Shown: in pieces, positions 1 to 9,053 of the stretch
Numbering within the stretch: the stretch's first letter is position 1
How the letters are laid out: every line of letters starts with the position of its first letter
Source: GCA-2720975 sp964469565
GTDB taxonomy: Bacteria; Planctomycetota; UBA1135; GCA-002686595
Direction: 5' to 3'
Length of the DNA: 64,000 nucleotides
Assembly: GCA_964469565.1 (NCBI GenBank)
Contig: CAYXZD010000018.1
Coordinates: 27,415-91,414, forward strand
Translations under genes and position numbers: made by a program
Notes under the pieces: model-generated
What the model was told of the DNA's origin: nothing
The model's input: the letters and a program-made list of their open reading frames with translations, nothing else
Database searches by the model: none

Positions 1-1862
1 TCGCAACGTTCAGCGACCCCGGGCAGGAGCTTCCATTCATGGTCGTAGACCTCGATCTCCTTCCCCGCAGAGTCAAGCGGCAGCAGGATGATTCCCGCAG
101 AAGTCCACACACCAAGATCACCCCACGACCCCATCACTCTTGACCTGTCAGACACAGGTCGAAACAGACTCTTCCCTAGGGAGTAGTTCGAGCTCTCCGC
201 CGGGTCAGCCCCTAAGAGTTCGAGCAGTGAATTCGAAACATCGAGGTGGCTGGTAGGGCCGGCTTCCGTTCCGGGCTCGATACCCGGGCCTCGCAAGATG
301 AACGGAACCTCTACCTGCAAAGGGGCGAAGTTGGATGTGTGCCCCCAGAATCCGTTTTCGCAGAACTCTTCCCCGTGATCTCCCGTGATCACGGTCAGGG
401 TGTCGTCCCCGTAGCCGTGAGCCTCAAGGGACTCGAGGATCTGAGCCGTAGTCTCGTCGGCATGCAGGACCGAATTGTCGTAGGTGTTCTCAACCCTGTT
501 GCGGAGGGCCTCAAGCTCCGGGCCCCCCGTCGTCGTGCCCAGCTCAACGTAGTCCAAACGGTCGATCGTCGGCTGATAGGGACCACCCGGGTTGTAATAG
601 GGCTGGTGTGGAGCGTCGATCAGAATGAAGCAAAAGAATGGCTCATTATTCGATCGTGAATCCAACCAGTCATCAAACGCCTCAGCCACAAAGCGGTCTT
701 TTTTGTAGGAGATTCGTGAGCGTTCTTTGCCCTCCCCATCAAAGAATCGGTCCACCACATCTTCATCCCCCATGCCCGCCCAGGCCGTGGCACGAAACTC
801 AGGAAAGTTCATGGAAGCTGCCGAAAACACGCGCAATTGGTAGCCAGCCCGATCAAGGGTATCCATCAAAACAGGTGTTTGACGCTCTGCCAGAACCTTG
901 AACCAGTAGGAACCGTGTAGCCCGTACAACATGCTGAACAAGCCAAATCGCGTTCCGTTGCCTCCCGAGAGGTGGTCGGTGAATACGCGCGCCTGTTGGG
1001 AATGGCGGAAGATATTGGGGGTCAACTCAGCATTGAATTTATCTCGACGCCAGGAATCGAGCACCACCATAAGGATGTTGGGGCGTGGTCCATCCGGCGG
1101 CAGTTCGGGCATCGCGATGGGGTAATCGAGTTCAGCGTCGACGGGCATGACCTGAACGAGCGGCGGACCGGGTGTGCCCTCGCCCATGAATCGTGACAGA
1201 CGCACACGCGGGTACAGAGGCAGAGGCCGGGTGGCTACTTTGAGGTCCCAGTCACCTTGCATATCGGCTGCTGCATAAACGCTCTTCTCAAGGCCAACCA
1301 CCGGCAACAGGAACAACAATAGGACCACACGCGGTTGCAGGAACAGACGTGCACCTAACCCGATGGCAGCACGGCGCCGAAGATCAGAGCAAAACCAGAG
1401 CCAAGCCCCAAACAAGAGCCCCGAGCCCACGGCGAACAGAAGCGCAACAGTGCCCCACACAGGAAGCCCCAAGTGGATGGCATCCGCCGACCCAGGGGTT
1501 ATGGCAACATTGAGAACAGCCCCGTCGAAGTGCCTGCCCAGTAGGCGCCAGATAATCGTGTCGGTGTAAAGCAGGGTGAGAAAGAGGACACCCACAGACG
1601 CCTGCAGGAATCCGGCGAGCCGGGGACGTTCAACACCCCGGTGGAGCAAGAAAAACAGGAACCCCACCGGCAGGGAGAGAATGGCCACCGCAGAGAGCAG
1701 AGCAAGGCCGACGTAGAGCCTTACCCACGGAGAAGCCTGGTCGGGCAATTGATAGAGCCACCCCGAGCCCACGATCGCCCCTGCGAGGACACAGAGGAGC
1801 CAAAGCTGAAAGGTGGCCTGCGCACAGTGGCGGCGGTCGGCCTGACCGGTGGGAGTGGACAC
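1..1862 (-). CDS. YejM/LapC-like inner-membrane sulfatase-fold protein (3' end cut by window edge)
   Basis: A membrane-anchored alkaline phosphatase/sulfatase-superfamily protein; its frame stays open to the left edge, so the C-terminus is missing. About 240 N-terminal residues hold several hydrophobic segments (first near residues 22-37, second near 43-72), then a sulfatase domain opens with PNILMVVLDSW, whose Asp (about 269) is a typical metal ligand. The motif GGNGTRFGLF places Thr304 where the nucleophile sits. ITGDHGEEF and WGHTSN follow, as in the metal-binding C-terminal part. This layout matches the E. coli YejM (LapC/PbgA) family, which controls lipopolysaccharide synthesis; the LTA-synthase/phosphoethanolamine-transferase group is the alternative. 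An in-frame stop at 1944-1946 limits the start. I chose the GTG at 1860-1862; a TTG at 1908-1910 is possible. The family is clear, but whether it is a hydrolase or a regulator is inference. Confidence 0.82.
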   Translation of the reverse strand, partial: MSTPTGQADRRHCAQATFQLWLLCVLAGAIVGSGWLYQLPDQASPWVRLYVGLALLSAVAILSLPVGFLFFLLHRGVERPRLAGFLQASVGVLFLTLLYTDTIIWRLLGRHFDGAVLNVAITPGSADAIHLGLPVWGTVALLFAVGSGLLFGAWLWFCSDLRRRAAIGLGARLFLQPRVVLLLFLLPVVGLEKSVYAAADMQGDWDLKVATRPLPLYPRVRLSRFMGEGTPGPPLVQVMPVDAELDYPIAMPELPPDGPRPNILMVVLDSWRRDKFNAELTPNIFRHSQQARVFTDHLSGGNGTRFGLFSMLYGLHGSYWFKVLAERQTPVLMDTLDRAGYQLRVFSAASMNFPEFRATAWAGMGDEDVVDRFFDGEGKERSRISYKKDRFVAEAFDDWLDSRSNNEPFFCFILIDAPHQPYYNPGGPYQPTIDRLDYVELGTTTGGPELEALRNRVENTYDNSVLHADETTAQILESLEAHGYGDDTLTVITGDHGEEFCENGFWGHTSNFAPLQVEVPFILRGPGIEPGTEAGPTSHLDVSNSLLELLGADPAESSNYSLGKSLFRPVSDRSRVMGSWGDLGVWTSAGIILLPLDSAGKEIEVYDHEWKLLPGVAERC

Positions 1863-2297
1863 GATGGAAGAAGAAGGTGGCGAATCGAGAGGAATCGGGG
1901 GTGGCTTCAAGCCGCTCGGTGACTTGCATACCGAGCGGAGAGGCTACGGCCGATGGGCCGAGTTCTTAGTGGGATTCGCGGATAGGCGATTCCGACCCAT
2001 GAGGATAGCCGTCCGGGACCTGAAAATCGCCACCGGGAAGCCCGACTTGGGAAAAAGCACACTCGAACACCTCCCGGGGCGGAGGAATTCCCCTAGGTGG
2101 ATCCTTGGCAAGAACCACCGACGTCGTTCTCGACCTGGACAAGTGTCCCCCCGTTCACCGTACCGGTGCAGGGAGTGGGTGGGCCCTGGACGCTCGGCCT
2201 GAGTCCTAGGGGGCTTGCCGCATGAGTCGGGGGACCGTATCTTCCCTCGCCCCGCGCCTGCCCTTCCGGCGAGCCGGGTGGAAGGTATGAAACGGAC
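1863..2297. other. Intergenic region without a supported gene
   Basis: This stretch separates the YejM-like gene from the tRNA and must hold the promoters of both. Open frames exist on both strands, but their translations are Arg/Pro-rich, resemble no family and look like GC-rich noise. I see no clear hairpin terminator or riboswitch. Confidence 0.5.
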
Positions 2298-2387
2298 GGA
2301 GAGGTGGCAGAGCGGCTGAATGCGCCACATTGCTAATGTGGTGTCTCCTCACGGGGACCCCGGGTTCGAATCCCGGCCTCTCCGCCA
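2298..2387 (+). tRNA. tRNA-Ser (anticodon GCT), CCA encoded
   Basis: A cloverleaf can be drawn directly. The 7-bp acceptor stem pairs 2298-2304 (GGAGAGG) with 2377-2383 (CCTCTCC). The D-arm contains AGCGG, and the anticodon loop is TTGCTAA, giving anticodon GCT, which reads AGC/AGU serine codons. A long paired variable arm typical of class II tRNAs follows, then a T-arm with GGTTCGAATCC. Discriminator G2384 is followed by an encoded CCA at 2385-2387, then a run of five T that could end transcription. Confidence 0.97.
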
Positions 2388-2517
2388 TTTTTACCCCGGA
2401 ATAGTCTGGCGTTCCACCATGGGCGCCGCTGAGCATCGCATCGATTGATCCTCGGCATTCTCCTCTGTAGTGCATCACCCCTACCCAAGGCCGCCCTTGC
2501 CCCAGCAGCGCCAGGCA

Positions 2518-3054
2518 ATGACGGGCCAGCGCCACCTGGCCCTCCTGCTCGCATGCCTCCTCCCGGGGCTGCTCGGCGCATGCCGCACCCAACGGATTCT
2601 CGCTGTGGATTCGGTACCCGCTGGGGCACTCGTGCGATTCGATGAGGAGATCATCGGCAAGACTCCCCTCGAGCACGAGTTTGTGCACTACGGCCAGCGC
2701 CGCCTGTCACTCTACTTGCCCGGTTACCAAACCTGGTCCGAGCCCGTCGACCTGACCCCTCCCCTCCGCGCGCGATTCCCGATCGACATCCTTACCGAGT
2801 TGCTCCTGCCCTTAGGTCACACAGATCGGCGCAGCTACCAGATAGAGCTCATCGCGGACACGGGGGAGAGTCCAAGGCAGGATGTCAATGCAGAAGAGTT
2901 TTTCGAACGCGCTTGGGCACGTCACCTGCAACACGCCCCCCCAAAGCCAGGGCCCACACCCACAAATGCTCCCAGCGTGAGCCCGTCCAACGCTGACACC
3001 GCTGGACATCACGGCGATGGCGCGGAGGCGGAGCCCGACGAATCGCGGCCATGA
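2518..3054 (+). CDS. PEGA-domain lipoprotein
   Basis: Predicted lipoprotein of 178 residues. The start at 2518 gives a short signal peptide ending in a lipobox (LLGAC), so Cys22 would be lipidated; an ATG at 2470 would add an unlikely proline-rich leader. Residues 27-80 form a PEGA domain, a small beta-rich surface domain: ILAVDSVPAGALVRFDEEII, then a conserved GKTPLEHEF segment and LPGYQTW. The C-terminal 50 residues are rich in Pro, Asp and Glu and probably disordered. The stop codon overlaps the murD start (ATGA at 3051-3054), so translation of the two is likely coupled. PEGA lipoproteins are abundant in planctomycetes; the partner or cargo cannot be told from sequence. Confidence 0.85.
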   Translation: MTGQRHLALLLACLLPGLLGACRTQRILAVDSVPAGALVRFDEEIIGKTPLEHEFVHYGQRRLSLYLPGYQTWSEPVDLTPPLRARFPIDILTELLLPLGHTDRRSYQIELIADTGESPRQDVNAEEFFERAWARHLQHAPPKPGPTPTNAPSVSPSNADTAGHHGDGAEAEPDESRP

Positions 3055-4502
3055 ATACAGTGAGCGCACTGGGACCGAAAACTGATTTCCGGGGCCAGCG
3101 TGTAACGGTCATGGGGCTGGGCCTCTTTGGAGGGGGCTCGGCGGTAGCGCGCTGGCTCATTCAAGCCGGGGCAAGAGTCACGATCACGGACCTACGCACT
3201 CGCGCCGAACTCGCTCCCAGCATCCGTTCAATGGGTGAAGGCACGGACACTGTCGCCGACGAAGGATCGATTCACGCCCCCACGTGGGTATTGGGGAAGC
3301 ATCGCGCAGAGGACTTCAAGACAGCAGACTGGGTCGTGGCCAATCCTGCAGTCCCCATGGACAACAAGTGGCTCACCCTCGCCAGAGAACATGGGGTGGG
3401 AATCACATCTGAAATGGAGCTATTCCTCACCCATTGCCACGCGCGGGTCGTCCTCATCTCGGGCACAGAGGGCAAGAGCTCGACCGTGCGAATCCTGACG
3501 GATCTGCTCAAGGGTGCTGGGATGGACGCGATTGCGGGGGGCAACATTGGTCACTCTCTCTTAGCCGCAGCGGCCGAACTCAACCCGACCACGGTGGCGG
3601 TCATCGAGATTTCGTCCTACCAATTGGAAGCCTTGCCCGCCCTCGCAAAGCGTAAGCGCGGGGCCGAGGTGGTGGCCCTCACCAACGTGCGCTGCGACCA
3701 CCTTGAAAGACACGGCACACCTCAAGCCTACGCCGATGCAAAAGCAAGGATCCTTGCACGAGTGCGGTCAGGCGGGCATGCGTTTCTGCCTCTGGATCTG
3801 CACTCGAAAGCCAGTTTTGCGGTGCCAGGAGATGTGAGTCTCCATACACACGGGGGCGGCGCAGGAGAGGCCAACCTCACCCGACACTCGGGAGGGTTTT
3901 GGTACGGAGACACACTCCTGGGCCGTGAGGACGCCCTGCCACTTCCCGGGGTTTTCCAGCGCGACAACGCCCTGCTCGCTCTGGGCATTGCCCATGCCCT
4001 CGGCGCCGAACCCGCAGCGCTCGCCGCCGGACTGTGCCACCTCCAGGGACTCGACCACAGGCTGCAGTCGTTGGGCCAAGTCAACGGCAGAACTGTGATC
4101 GACAACGGCGTTTCGACCACGCCCGAATCCACCATTTCTGCCCTCGCTAGCGTAGCGGGTGATTGCACGTTGCTCCTAGGCGGGCAAGCCAAGGCAGGGC
4201 TCGACTTTGAAGGCCTCGCCCAACTCATCCGTGAGCGCCGAGCCAGGGCGGTGACATTCGGCGCATCCGGAGAGGGCCTGCACGCTATCCTCCAAGGCGC
4301 CAACGCAGAGTCAATTGCCTGTGCAAACCTAGCTGAAGCAGCAACGATAGCTCTTCAAAACACACCCGTCGGCGGGACCCTCCTGTTTTCACCTGCCTGT
4401 GCATCTTTCGATGCCTACCTCAATTTCCGTGAGCGTGCTCTCGCCCTACGCAAGATCCTCGGACTTGCTGACCCGTCCACCCCGCAGTCCCATGACATTT
4501 GA
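3051..4502 (+). CDS. murD: UDP-N-acetylmuramoyl-L-alanine--D-glutamate ligase
   Basis: Cytoplasmic Mur ligase that adds D-glutamate to UDP-MurNAc-L-Ala during peptidoglycan synthesis, using ATP. The 483 residues match the family length. A Rossmann-like N-terminal domain (VMGLGLFGGGSAVARWL, residues 20-36) is followed by the ATP-binding loop GTEGKSST at residues 138-145. The usual loop is GTNGKTT, so two positions are unusual but still P-loop-like. GGNIGHSL and the ISSYQLE segment typical of MurD follow, then the C-terminal domain with GLDHRLQ and VIDNGVSTTPEST. It overlaps the lipoprotein gene by 4 bases and the Clp-N-only gene by 11 bases, so all three read as one operon. No other mur genes are nearby. 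Its presence supports a peptidoglycan wall in this organism. Confidence 0.93.
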   Translation: MNTVSALGPKTDFRGQRVTVMGLGLFGGGSAVARWLIQAGARVTITDLRTRAELAPSIRSMGEGTDTVADEGSIHAPTWVLGKHRAEDFKTADWVVANPAVPMDNKWLTLAREHGVGITSEMELFLTHCHARVVLISGTEGKSSTVRILTDLLKGAGMDAIAGGNIGHSLLAAAAELNPTTVAVIEISSYQLEALPALAKRKRGAEVVALTNVRCDHLERHGTPQAYADAKARILARVRSGGHAFLPLDLHSKASFAVPGDVSLHTHGGGAGEANLTRHSGGFWYGDTLLGREDALPLPGVFQRDNALLALGIAHALGAEPAALAAGLCHLQGLDHRLQSLGQVNGRTVIDNGVSTTPESTISALASVAGDCTLLLGGQAKAGLDFEGLAQLIRERRARAVTFGASGEGLHAILQGANAESIACANLAEAATIALQNTPVGGTLLFSPACASFDAYLNFRERALALRKILGLADPSTPQSHDI

Positions 4503-5397
4503 CACATCCGACTCATCGGTCGCGGAGGCCATCGAGGGGCTCGCCCCCTACCTTCGAGAGATTCTGCACGAAGGAGCCCGCCGGGCCCGCTGGTTGCGCT
4601 CCGACGAAGTGCACCTCGTTCACGTACTCGGGGCCGCTGCAGGGAATGAAGACAGCGCCCTCGGCCAGGTGGTCGAGCACGCCTTTGCGGATCCCGAGAC
4701 CCTCGATGTGGAGATGCTTTCCATTTCTCCGGGCCTGATGGTGGTCGGCGCGAAGGGCACGCTCCCCTTTTCAGGCGGCGCCTTGAGAGCATTGGAGAAC
4801 GCCAGACGTGGGGCCCTCCAAGCGGGACAATCCAGCATTGAGCCGTTCAACCTCGCCCAGGCCTGCGCCGGTGAATTGAACGAGCCGACACTCACTGGAA
4901 TCCACCGAGCACTGCCTCCGGCCAATTGGCCGAGTGCACCGAAGATGCAGGTCCCCGGTCAGGCAGGGACCCAACTCGAGTCCGATGGGCACCTCTTCCA
5001 AGGCCTCGGCCCCTCTACGAAACGAGCTCTGGTCTACGCCTGCAGGGCCGCCCAGCAAGCCGAGGAGATGTTTATTGGCCCCCTGCGCCTCCTGGTGGGT
5101 TCCCTTGAAGCCGACTCCGGTCTAACCGAGGCTTGCCACTGGACAGCCGCGAAGGTACGAGCCTCAACACGCCAGTTGGACCAATCCGAGCCAGAAGGGG
5201 ATCCCGAGCCCCTAGGGCCAGCGGACGATCTGCGATGCGTGCTCACCGAACTCAAGCCCGGGGGGGATTCGCTCGACCTCCTCGCGCTCACTCTCAGCAC
5301 CGGCAGCGTGGAACTCAGGGCATTGTTTGGACGCCACCGAATCACTCCCATGTTGGTTCAGAAGGCACGGGGGGCCTTCTCGGATCCAACGCCCTGA
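4492..5397 (+). CDS. Stand-alone Clp-N (R domain) protein without AAA+ modules
   Basis: The 301-residue product looks like two Clp-N modules with no ATPase part. Residues 90-125 (TLPFSGGALRALENARRGAL onward) align by eye with the second R-repeat of the ClpC encoded 970 bp downstream (QLPFTPRAKKVLELAMEEA). Residues 12-60 resemble the first repeat. Residues 172-225 (GPSTKRALVYACRAAQQAEE onward) look like another R-repeat, and 247-295 like the half that follows it. Residues 145-170 and 228-245 look like flexible linkers. Clp-N domains bind adaptors and phospho-arginine-tagged substrates. The gene overlaps murD by 11 bases and precedes the mcsA-like gene by 132 bp, so a role as ClpC adaptor, decoy or regulator is plausible but inferred. 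No catalytic motif is seen. The ATG at 4492 was chosen because an earlier ATG at 4399 would lie deep inside murD. Confidence 0.72.
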   Translation: MTFDTSDSSVAEAIEGLAPYLREILHEGARRARWLRSDEVHLVHVLGAAAGNEDSALGQVVEHAFADPETLDVEMLSISPGLMVVGAKGTLPFSGGALRALENARRGALQAGQSSIEPFNLAQACAGELNEPTLTGIHRALPPANWPSAPKMQVPGQAGTQLESDGHLFQGLGPSTKRALVYACRAAQQAEEMFIGPLRLLVGSLEADSGLTEACHWTAAKVRASTRQLDQSEPEGDPEPLGPADDLRCVLTELKPGGDSLDLLALTLSTGSVELRALFGRHRITPMLVQKARGAFSDPTP

Positions 5398-5529
5398 CAC
5401 CTTCCGGGCACTCTGCGGGGCTTGTGGGGTCCTCGTAGGTCCGAAAGCGCCAACCCAGCCGTTGACGGGCCCCTGATCGAGTTCTATAGGTGGACCCGCC
5501 CCCCACCCGCGCCTACGCGCCTCCACCCA

Positions 5530-6099
5530 ATGCTTTGCCCACGCTGCAACAAGAATCCAGCCACCGTGCACGTGATTGAAGTCGTCGAGTTTGTACGGCC
5601 CGGAGATGAGAGCAACGAGTTGGAGACGCACGAAATGTGTGAGGTCTGCGCCCAGGCAGCCGACCTGCCCAGTGGGATGCCGGCTGCCCTGGCTCACGGA
5701 GCACCGGGTGGTCCGAGCGCTCAGATTTGGGATCTCCTACAGAACGCCAAGGTTCAGGTAAAGGTAAAACAGAAGCCGGCCGAACCCGGACCCACCTGCC
5801 CGGCCTGCGGTATGACCCTTGCCGAGCTTCAGCGCAAGGGCCGTGTGGGTTGTGAGGCAGACTACGAAGTGTTCGCTCCCTACCTGATGGAGGTCCTCGA
5901 CCGCATGCACGGAGCCCACGAGCACGTGGGGCGCATGCCGGGGGTAGAGGAAAGCGAGTTTGCCCACAAAGAGCGCAAGGGAGAACTCGAGCGCGCCCTT
6001 GAGTTGGCCATTCGAAAGGAAGATTACGAGAGTGCGGCTCGCCTCAGGGATGAGTTGGATGCACTGGGGGGTCAAACTGCGGAAGGTGGCGGCCCATAG
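5530..6099 (+). CDS. mcsA: McsA-like zinc-binding protein with UVR motif
   Basis: A 189-residue protein built like Bacillus McsA, the zinc protein that activates arginine kinase McsB and works with ClpC. The N-terminus starts MLCPRCNKNPATVHVIEV with a CxxC, matched by CEVC further on. The middle has a second metal site, CPACGMTLAELQRKGRVGC, followed by EADYEVF. Bacillus has a last Cys here (GC-x-x-C); this protein has Asp. The C-terminus carries a UVR helix pair (ERALELAIRKEDYESAARLR). The order Clp-N gene, mcsA, clpC recalls ctsR-mcsA-mcsB-clpC, but neither CtsR nor McsB is encoded here. Without McsB its role is open: metal sensing or an adaptor for ClpC. The start at 5530 is fixed by homology; an upstream GTG/ATG would add unrelated sequence. 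Confidence 0.85.
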   Translation: MLCPRCNKNPATVHVIEVVEFVRPGDESNELETHEMCEVCAQAADLPSGMPAALAHGAPGGPSAQIWDLLQNAKVQVKVKQKPAEPGPTCPACGMTLAELQRKGRVGCEADYEVFAPYLMEVLDRMHGAHEHVGRMPGVEESEFAHKERKGELERALELAIRKEDYESAARLRDELDALGGQTAEGGGP

Positions 6100-6366
6100 G
6101 CGGCCCCGAGCCAACCCTCCCCAGTTCCCCACCAATCCCCCACGAATCCCCAATGGGGGGCCCCCAGCACTCGTTCCTGCGGTTCCTCCTAGCTACCGGG
6201 CCCCCCACAAGGCACTCTCAATAGCCATCGGATCACGGGAATGTCGGTTGTAGGGTCAACCTTGCCCCCGACAAGTCCGAAAGATAGCTACCCGGCCCGT
6301 GTCAGCGCCCACGCTCACTCAGGTCTCGCCTCAAATCCCAACGAAAACCCCACCGCTAATCCAACC

Positions 6367-8895
6367 ATGTTCGATCGCTTCACAGACCGCGCCAAGAAGG
6401 TCATGAACCTCGCCCGCCAAGAGGCCCAACGGTTCAACCACGAGTACCTCGGCACCGAGCACGTCCTCCTTGGGCTCGTCCAAGAGGGCAGTGGCGTAGC
6501 CGCCAACGTGGTGAAGAACATGGGCATCCAGCTCGACAAGATCCGTATGGAAGTCGAGAAGATCGTCAAGACCGGCCCGTCCATGGTGACGATGGGACAG
6601 CTACCCTTTACGCCGCGTGCGAAGAAGGTGCTGGAATTGGCCATGGAGGAAGCCAGCAACCTAGGACACAACTACATCGGAACAGAACATCTGCTCTTGG
6701 GCCTGATCAAGGAAAATCAGGGCATCGCCGCGCAGGTACTGCTCAACCTTGGAGTCAAGCTGGAGGATGTCCGTGAAGAGGTTCTCGATTTCCTCGGAGC
6801 CGACGGCACAGAAGAGGATGAAGACGACGCAGCCTTGGGCGGTGAAGAAGGTGCAGGCCCAGCCAGCAAGAGCAAGACACCCGCATTGGATTCTTTCGGG
6901 CGTGACCTAACGGAACTCGCCGCTGAAGGAAAACTCGACGCCGTCATTGGCCGCGCCGATGAGATCGAGCGGGTGATTCAGATTCTTTCGCGCCGCACCA
7001 AGAACAATCCCGTGCTCCTTGGCGAGCCAGGCGTGGGTAAGACCGCCATCGTCGAGGGCTTGGCGCAGCACATCATAGCGGGCACGGTGCCCGAGATTCT
7101 TCGCGGCAAGCGCATCGTGGTCTTAGACCTCGCCATGATGGTTGCAGGTACCAAGTACCGCGGCCAGTTTGAGGAACGCATCAAGGCTGTGATGACTGAA
7201 GTGCGCCGCGTGAAGGACGTGGTGCTCTTCATCGACGAATTGCACACCCTCGTGGGGGCAGGCGGCGCCGAAGGTGCCATTGACGCTTCCAACGTGCTCA
7301 AGCCTGCTCTGTCTCGTGGCGAGATCCAGTGCATTGGCGCGACGACCCTAGACGAATACCGCAAGCACATCGAAAAAGACGGCGCACTAGAGCGTCGATT
7401 CCAATCGGTCAACGTGGAACCTCCCACCCCCGACCAGGCCGTGGAGATTCTGATGGGCCTACGCGACCGCTACGAGGATCACCATCGCATCCAGTACACC
7501 GACGAAGCTCTACGCATGGCCGTGGAATTGTCCACGCGCTATATCAACAACCGATTCCTGCCCGACAAAGCCATTGATGTCATGGATGAGGCGGGTGCGC
7601 GCGTACGCATCAAGTCGATGGTTCCTCCACCGAATCTTTCAGAATTGTCTGACGAGATCAAAGGCCTCGAACAGGAGAAAGACACGGCTGTGGCGGACCA
7701 AGACTTTGAACTTGCGGCCCAAAAGCGCGACAGCGCCTATCAGCTCAAGAAGAAGAAAGAAGAGATGCAAACCGAGTGGCGCGAGGAACAGCAGGCCAAG
7801 GAGCAGGTCGGCGAAGTTACCGCCGATGTCATTCAGGAAACTGTCTCCAAGATGACAGGTGTACCGCTCACTCGCCTTGAGAAGGGCGAGCGCGAGCGCC
7901 TCTTGCAGATGGAAACAGAACTCGGTGCTGTGGTCATCCACCAAGAACCTGCCATCCAAGCCATTGCACGCTCGGTGCGTCGCTCTCGGTCGGGACTCAA
8001 GGACCCCAGCCGCCCTATGGGTTCATTCCTCTTCCTCGGGCCTTCGGGCGTGGGCAAGACCTATCTTTGCAAGCAACTGGCGCAGTTCATGTTTGGCGAT
8101 CCTGATGCGGTCATCACCATGGACATGAGCGAGTACATGGAGAAGCACAATGCTTCTCGCCTTGTCGGAGCCCCTCCCGGATACGTCGGCTACGAAGAGG
8201 GCGGACAACTCACCGAAAAGGTGCGCCGCCGCCCCTACTCCGTGGTGTTGCTCGACGAGATTGAAAAGGCCCACCCGGATGTGTTCAACATGTTGCTGCA
8301 GATCATGGAAGAAGGTCGCTTGACCGACTCGTTCGGGCGCCACGTTGATTTCCGGAATGTGATCCTCATCATGACGTCGAACCTCGGATCCCAGCAAATG
8401 AAAGCTGGAGCCCAGCTCGGATTTGGCCGCGTGCAGAAGACCGAACTCAGCGACGACGATCGCCGCAAGAAGATGACTGCTGATGTCATGATCGAGGTCG
8501 AGCGTCATTTCAGACCCGAATTCCTGAACCGCTTGGATCAGGCCATCGTGTTCAATCCGCTGGACCACAACGACCTAGCGCGCATCGTGCACCTGCAACT
8601 TGCCGACGTCCGCAGCCGCTTGGCCGAACACTCGATTGACCTCAATCTCACTGAGGCCGCCGTCGATTTCCTCATCACCGAGGGCTTCCACGAGGACTAT
8701 GGCGCGCGTCCCCTAAGGCGGGCCATCGAACGCCACATCGAAGACCCACTGGCCGAAAAGCTCCTGCGTGGAGAGTTCGATGACAGCAGCGCTGCCTGGG
8801 CCGACCGTGCGCCCGAGGGCGAGGAGGGCCTCGTATTCAGCTCGACCGAACCCACACCGCCTACTAAGCCAGAGAAGGTGCTCAGCTCAGACTGA
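6367..8895 (+). CDS. clpC: ATP-dependent Clp protease ATPase subunit ClpC
   Basis: Class I Clp/Hsp100 unfoldase of 842 residues that feeds proteins to ClpP. The start MFDRFTDRAKKVMNLARQEA is the classic ClpC N-terminus. Two Clp-N repeats cover residues 1-150. AAA+ module 1 has Walker A GEPGVGKT (219-226) and Walker B VVLFIDE near 285-291. A middle domain with a UVR-type stretch lies near 430-470, and AAA+ module 2 has Walker A GPSGVGKT (558-565). A GAQLGFGR segment matches the LGF-type ClpP-docking loop, so a ClpP elsewhere is expected. It is the last gene of a run starting with the PEGA lipoprotein and murD. It lies 267 bp after the mcsA-like gene, so it may have its own promoter. A strong hairpin follows the stop. 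Confidence 0.97.
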   Translation: MFDRFTDRAKKVMNLARQEAQRFNHEYLGTEHVLLGLVQEGSGVAANVVKNMGIQLDKIRMEVEKIVKTGPSMVTMGQLPFTPRAKKVLELAMEEASNLGHNYIGTEHLLLGLIKENQGIAAQVLLNLGVKLEDVREEVLDFLGADGTEEDEDDAALGGEEGAGPASKSKTPALDSFGRDLTELAAEGKLDAVIGRADEIERVIQILSRRTKNNPVLLGEPGVGKTAIVEGLAQHIIAGTVPEILRGKRIVVLDLAMMVAGTKYRGQFEERIKAVMTEVRRVKDVVLFIDELHTLVGAGGAEGAIDASNVLKPALSRGEIQCIGATTLDEYRKHIEKDGALERRFQSVNVEPPTPDQAVEILMGLRDRYEDHHRIQYTDEALRMAVELSTRYINNRFLPDKAIDVMDEAGARVRIKSMVPPPNLSELSDEIKGLEQEKDTAVADQDFELAAQKRDSAYQLKKKKEEMQTEWREEQQAKEQVGEVTADVIQETVSKMTGVPLTRLEKGERERLLQMETELGAVVIHQEPAIQAIARSVRRSRSGLKDPSRPMGSFLFLGPSGVGKTYLCKQLAQFMFGDPDAVITMDMSEYMEKHNASRLVGAPPGYVGYEEGGQLTEKVRRRPYSVVLLDEIEKAHPDVFNMLLQIMEEGRLTDSFGRHVDFRNVILIMTSNLGSQQMKAGAQLGFGRVQKTELSDDDRRKKMTADVMIEVERHFRPEFLNRLDQAIVFNPLDHNDLARIVHLQLADVRSRLAEHSIDLNLTEAAVDFLITEGFHEDYGARPLRRAIERHIEDPLAEKLLRGEFDDSSAAWADRAPEGEEGLVFSSTEPTPPTKPEKVLSSD

Positions 8896-8928
8896 ACGGA
8901 ATCGTCAACCTGACGATTGAAATCACTC

Positions 8929-8967
8929 GCGCCGCGTACGGGATTCGCCCTGTACGCGGCGCTTCTA
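8929..8967 (+). terminator. Hairpin terminator after clpC
   Basis: A perfect 11-bp stem (8929-8939 pairing with 8952-8962, GC-rich) encloses a 12-nt loop, 33 nt past the clpC stop. The downstream flank is only mildly T-rich (TTCTAT), so it is a strong hairpin with a weak U-tract. Confidence 0.7.
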
Positions 8968-9053
8968 TGGGCGGGGCTTCAGCGCCGTGCTTGCCTTGAA
9001 TGCAAGCCGCAGGGGTGATACCCACCATCCTTGGCGTGCGTCTATGGGTGGCC

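Noticed and set aside
246..659. Plus-strand open frame over the left-edge sulfatase-fold gene
   Set aside because: The minus strand reads a continuous sulfatase domain with PNILMVVLDSW and ITGDHGEEF; this frame has no family resemblance.
1944..2688. Minus-strand open frames across the tRNA region
   Set aside because: They run antisense through a clear tRNA-Ser and into the PEGA lipoprotein gene; translations are Arg/Pro-rich noise.
3728..4303. Long minus-strand frame inside murD
   Set aside because: Shadow of the murD coding sequence; the plus strand carries all Mur ligase motifs.
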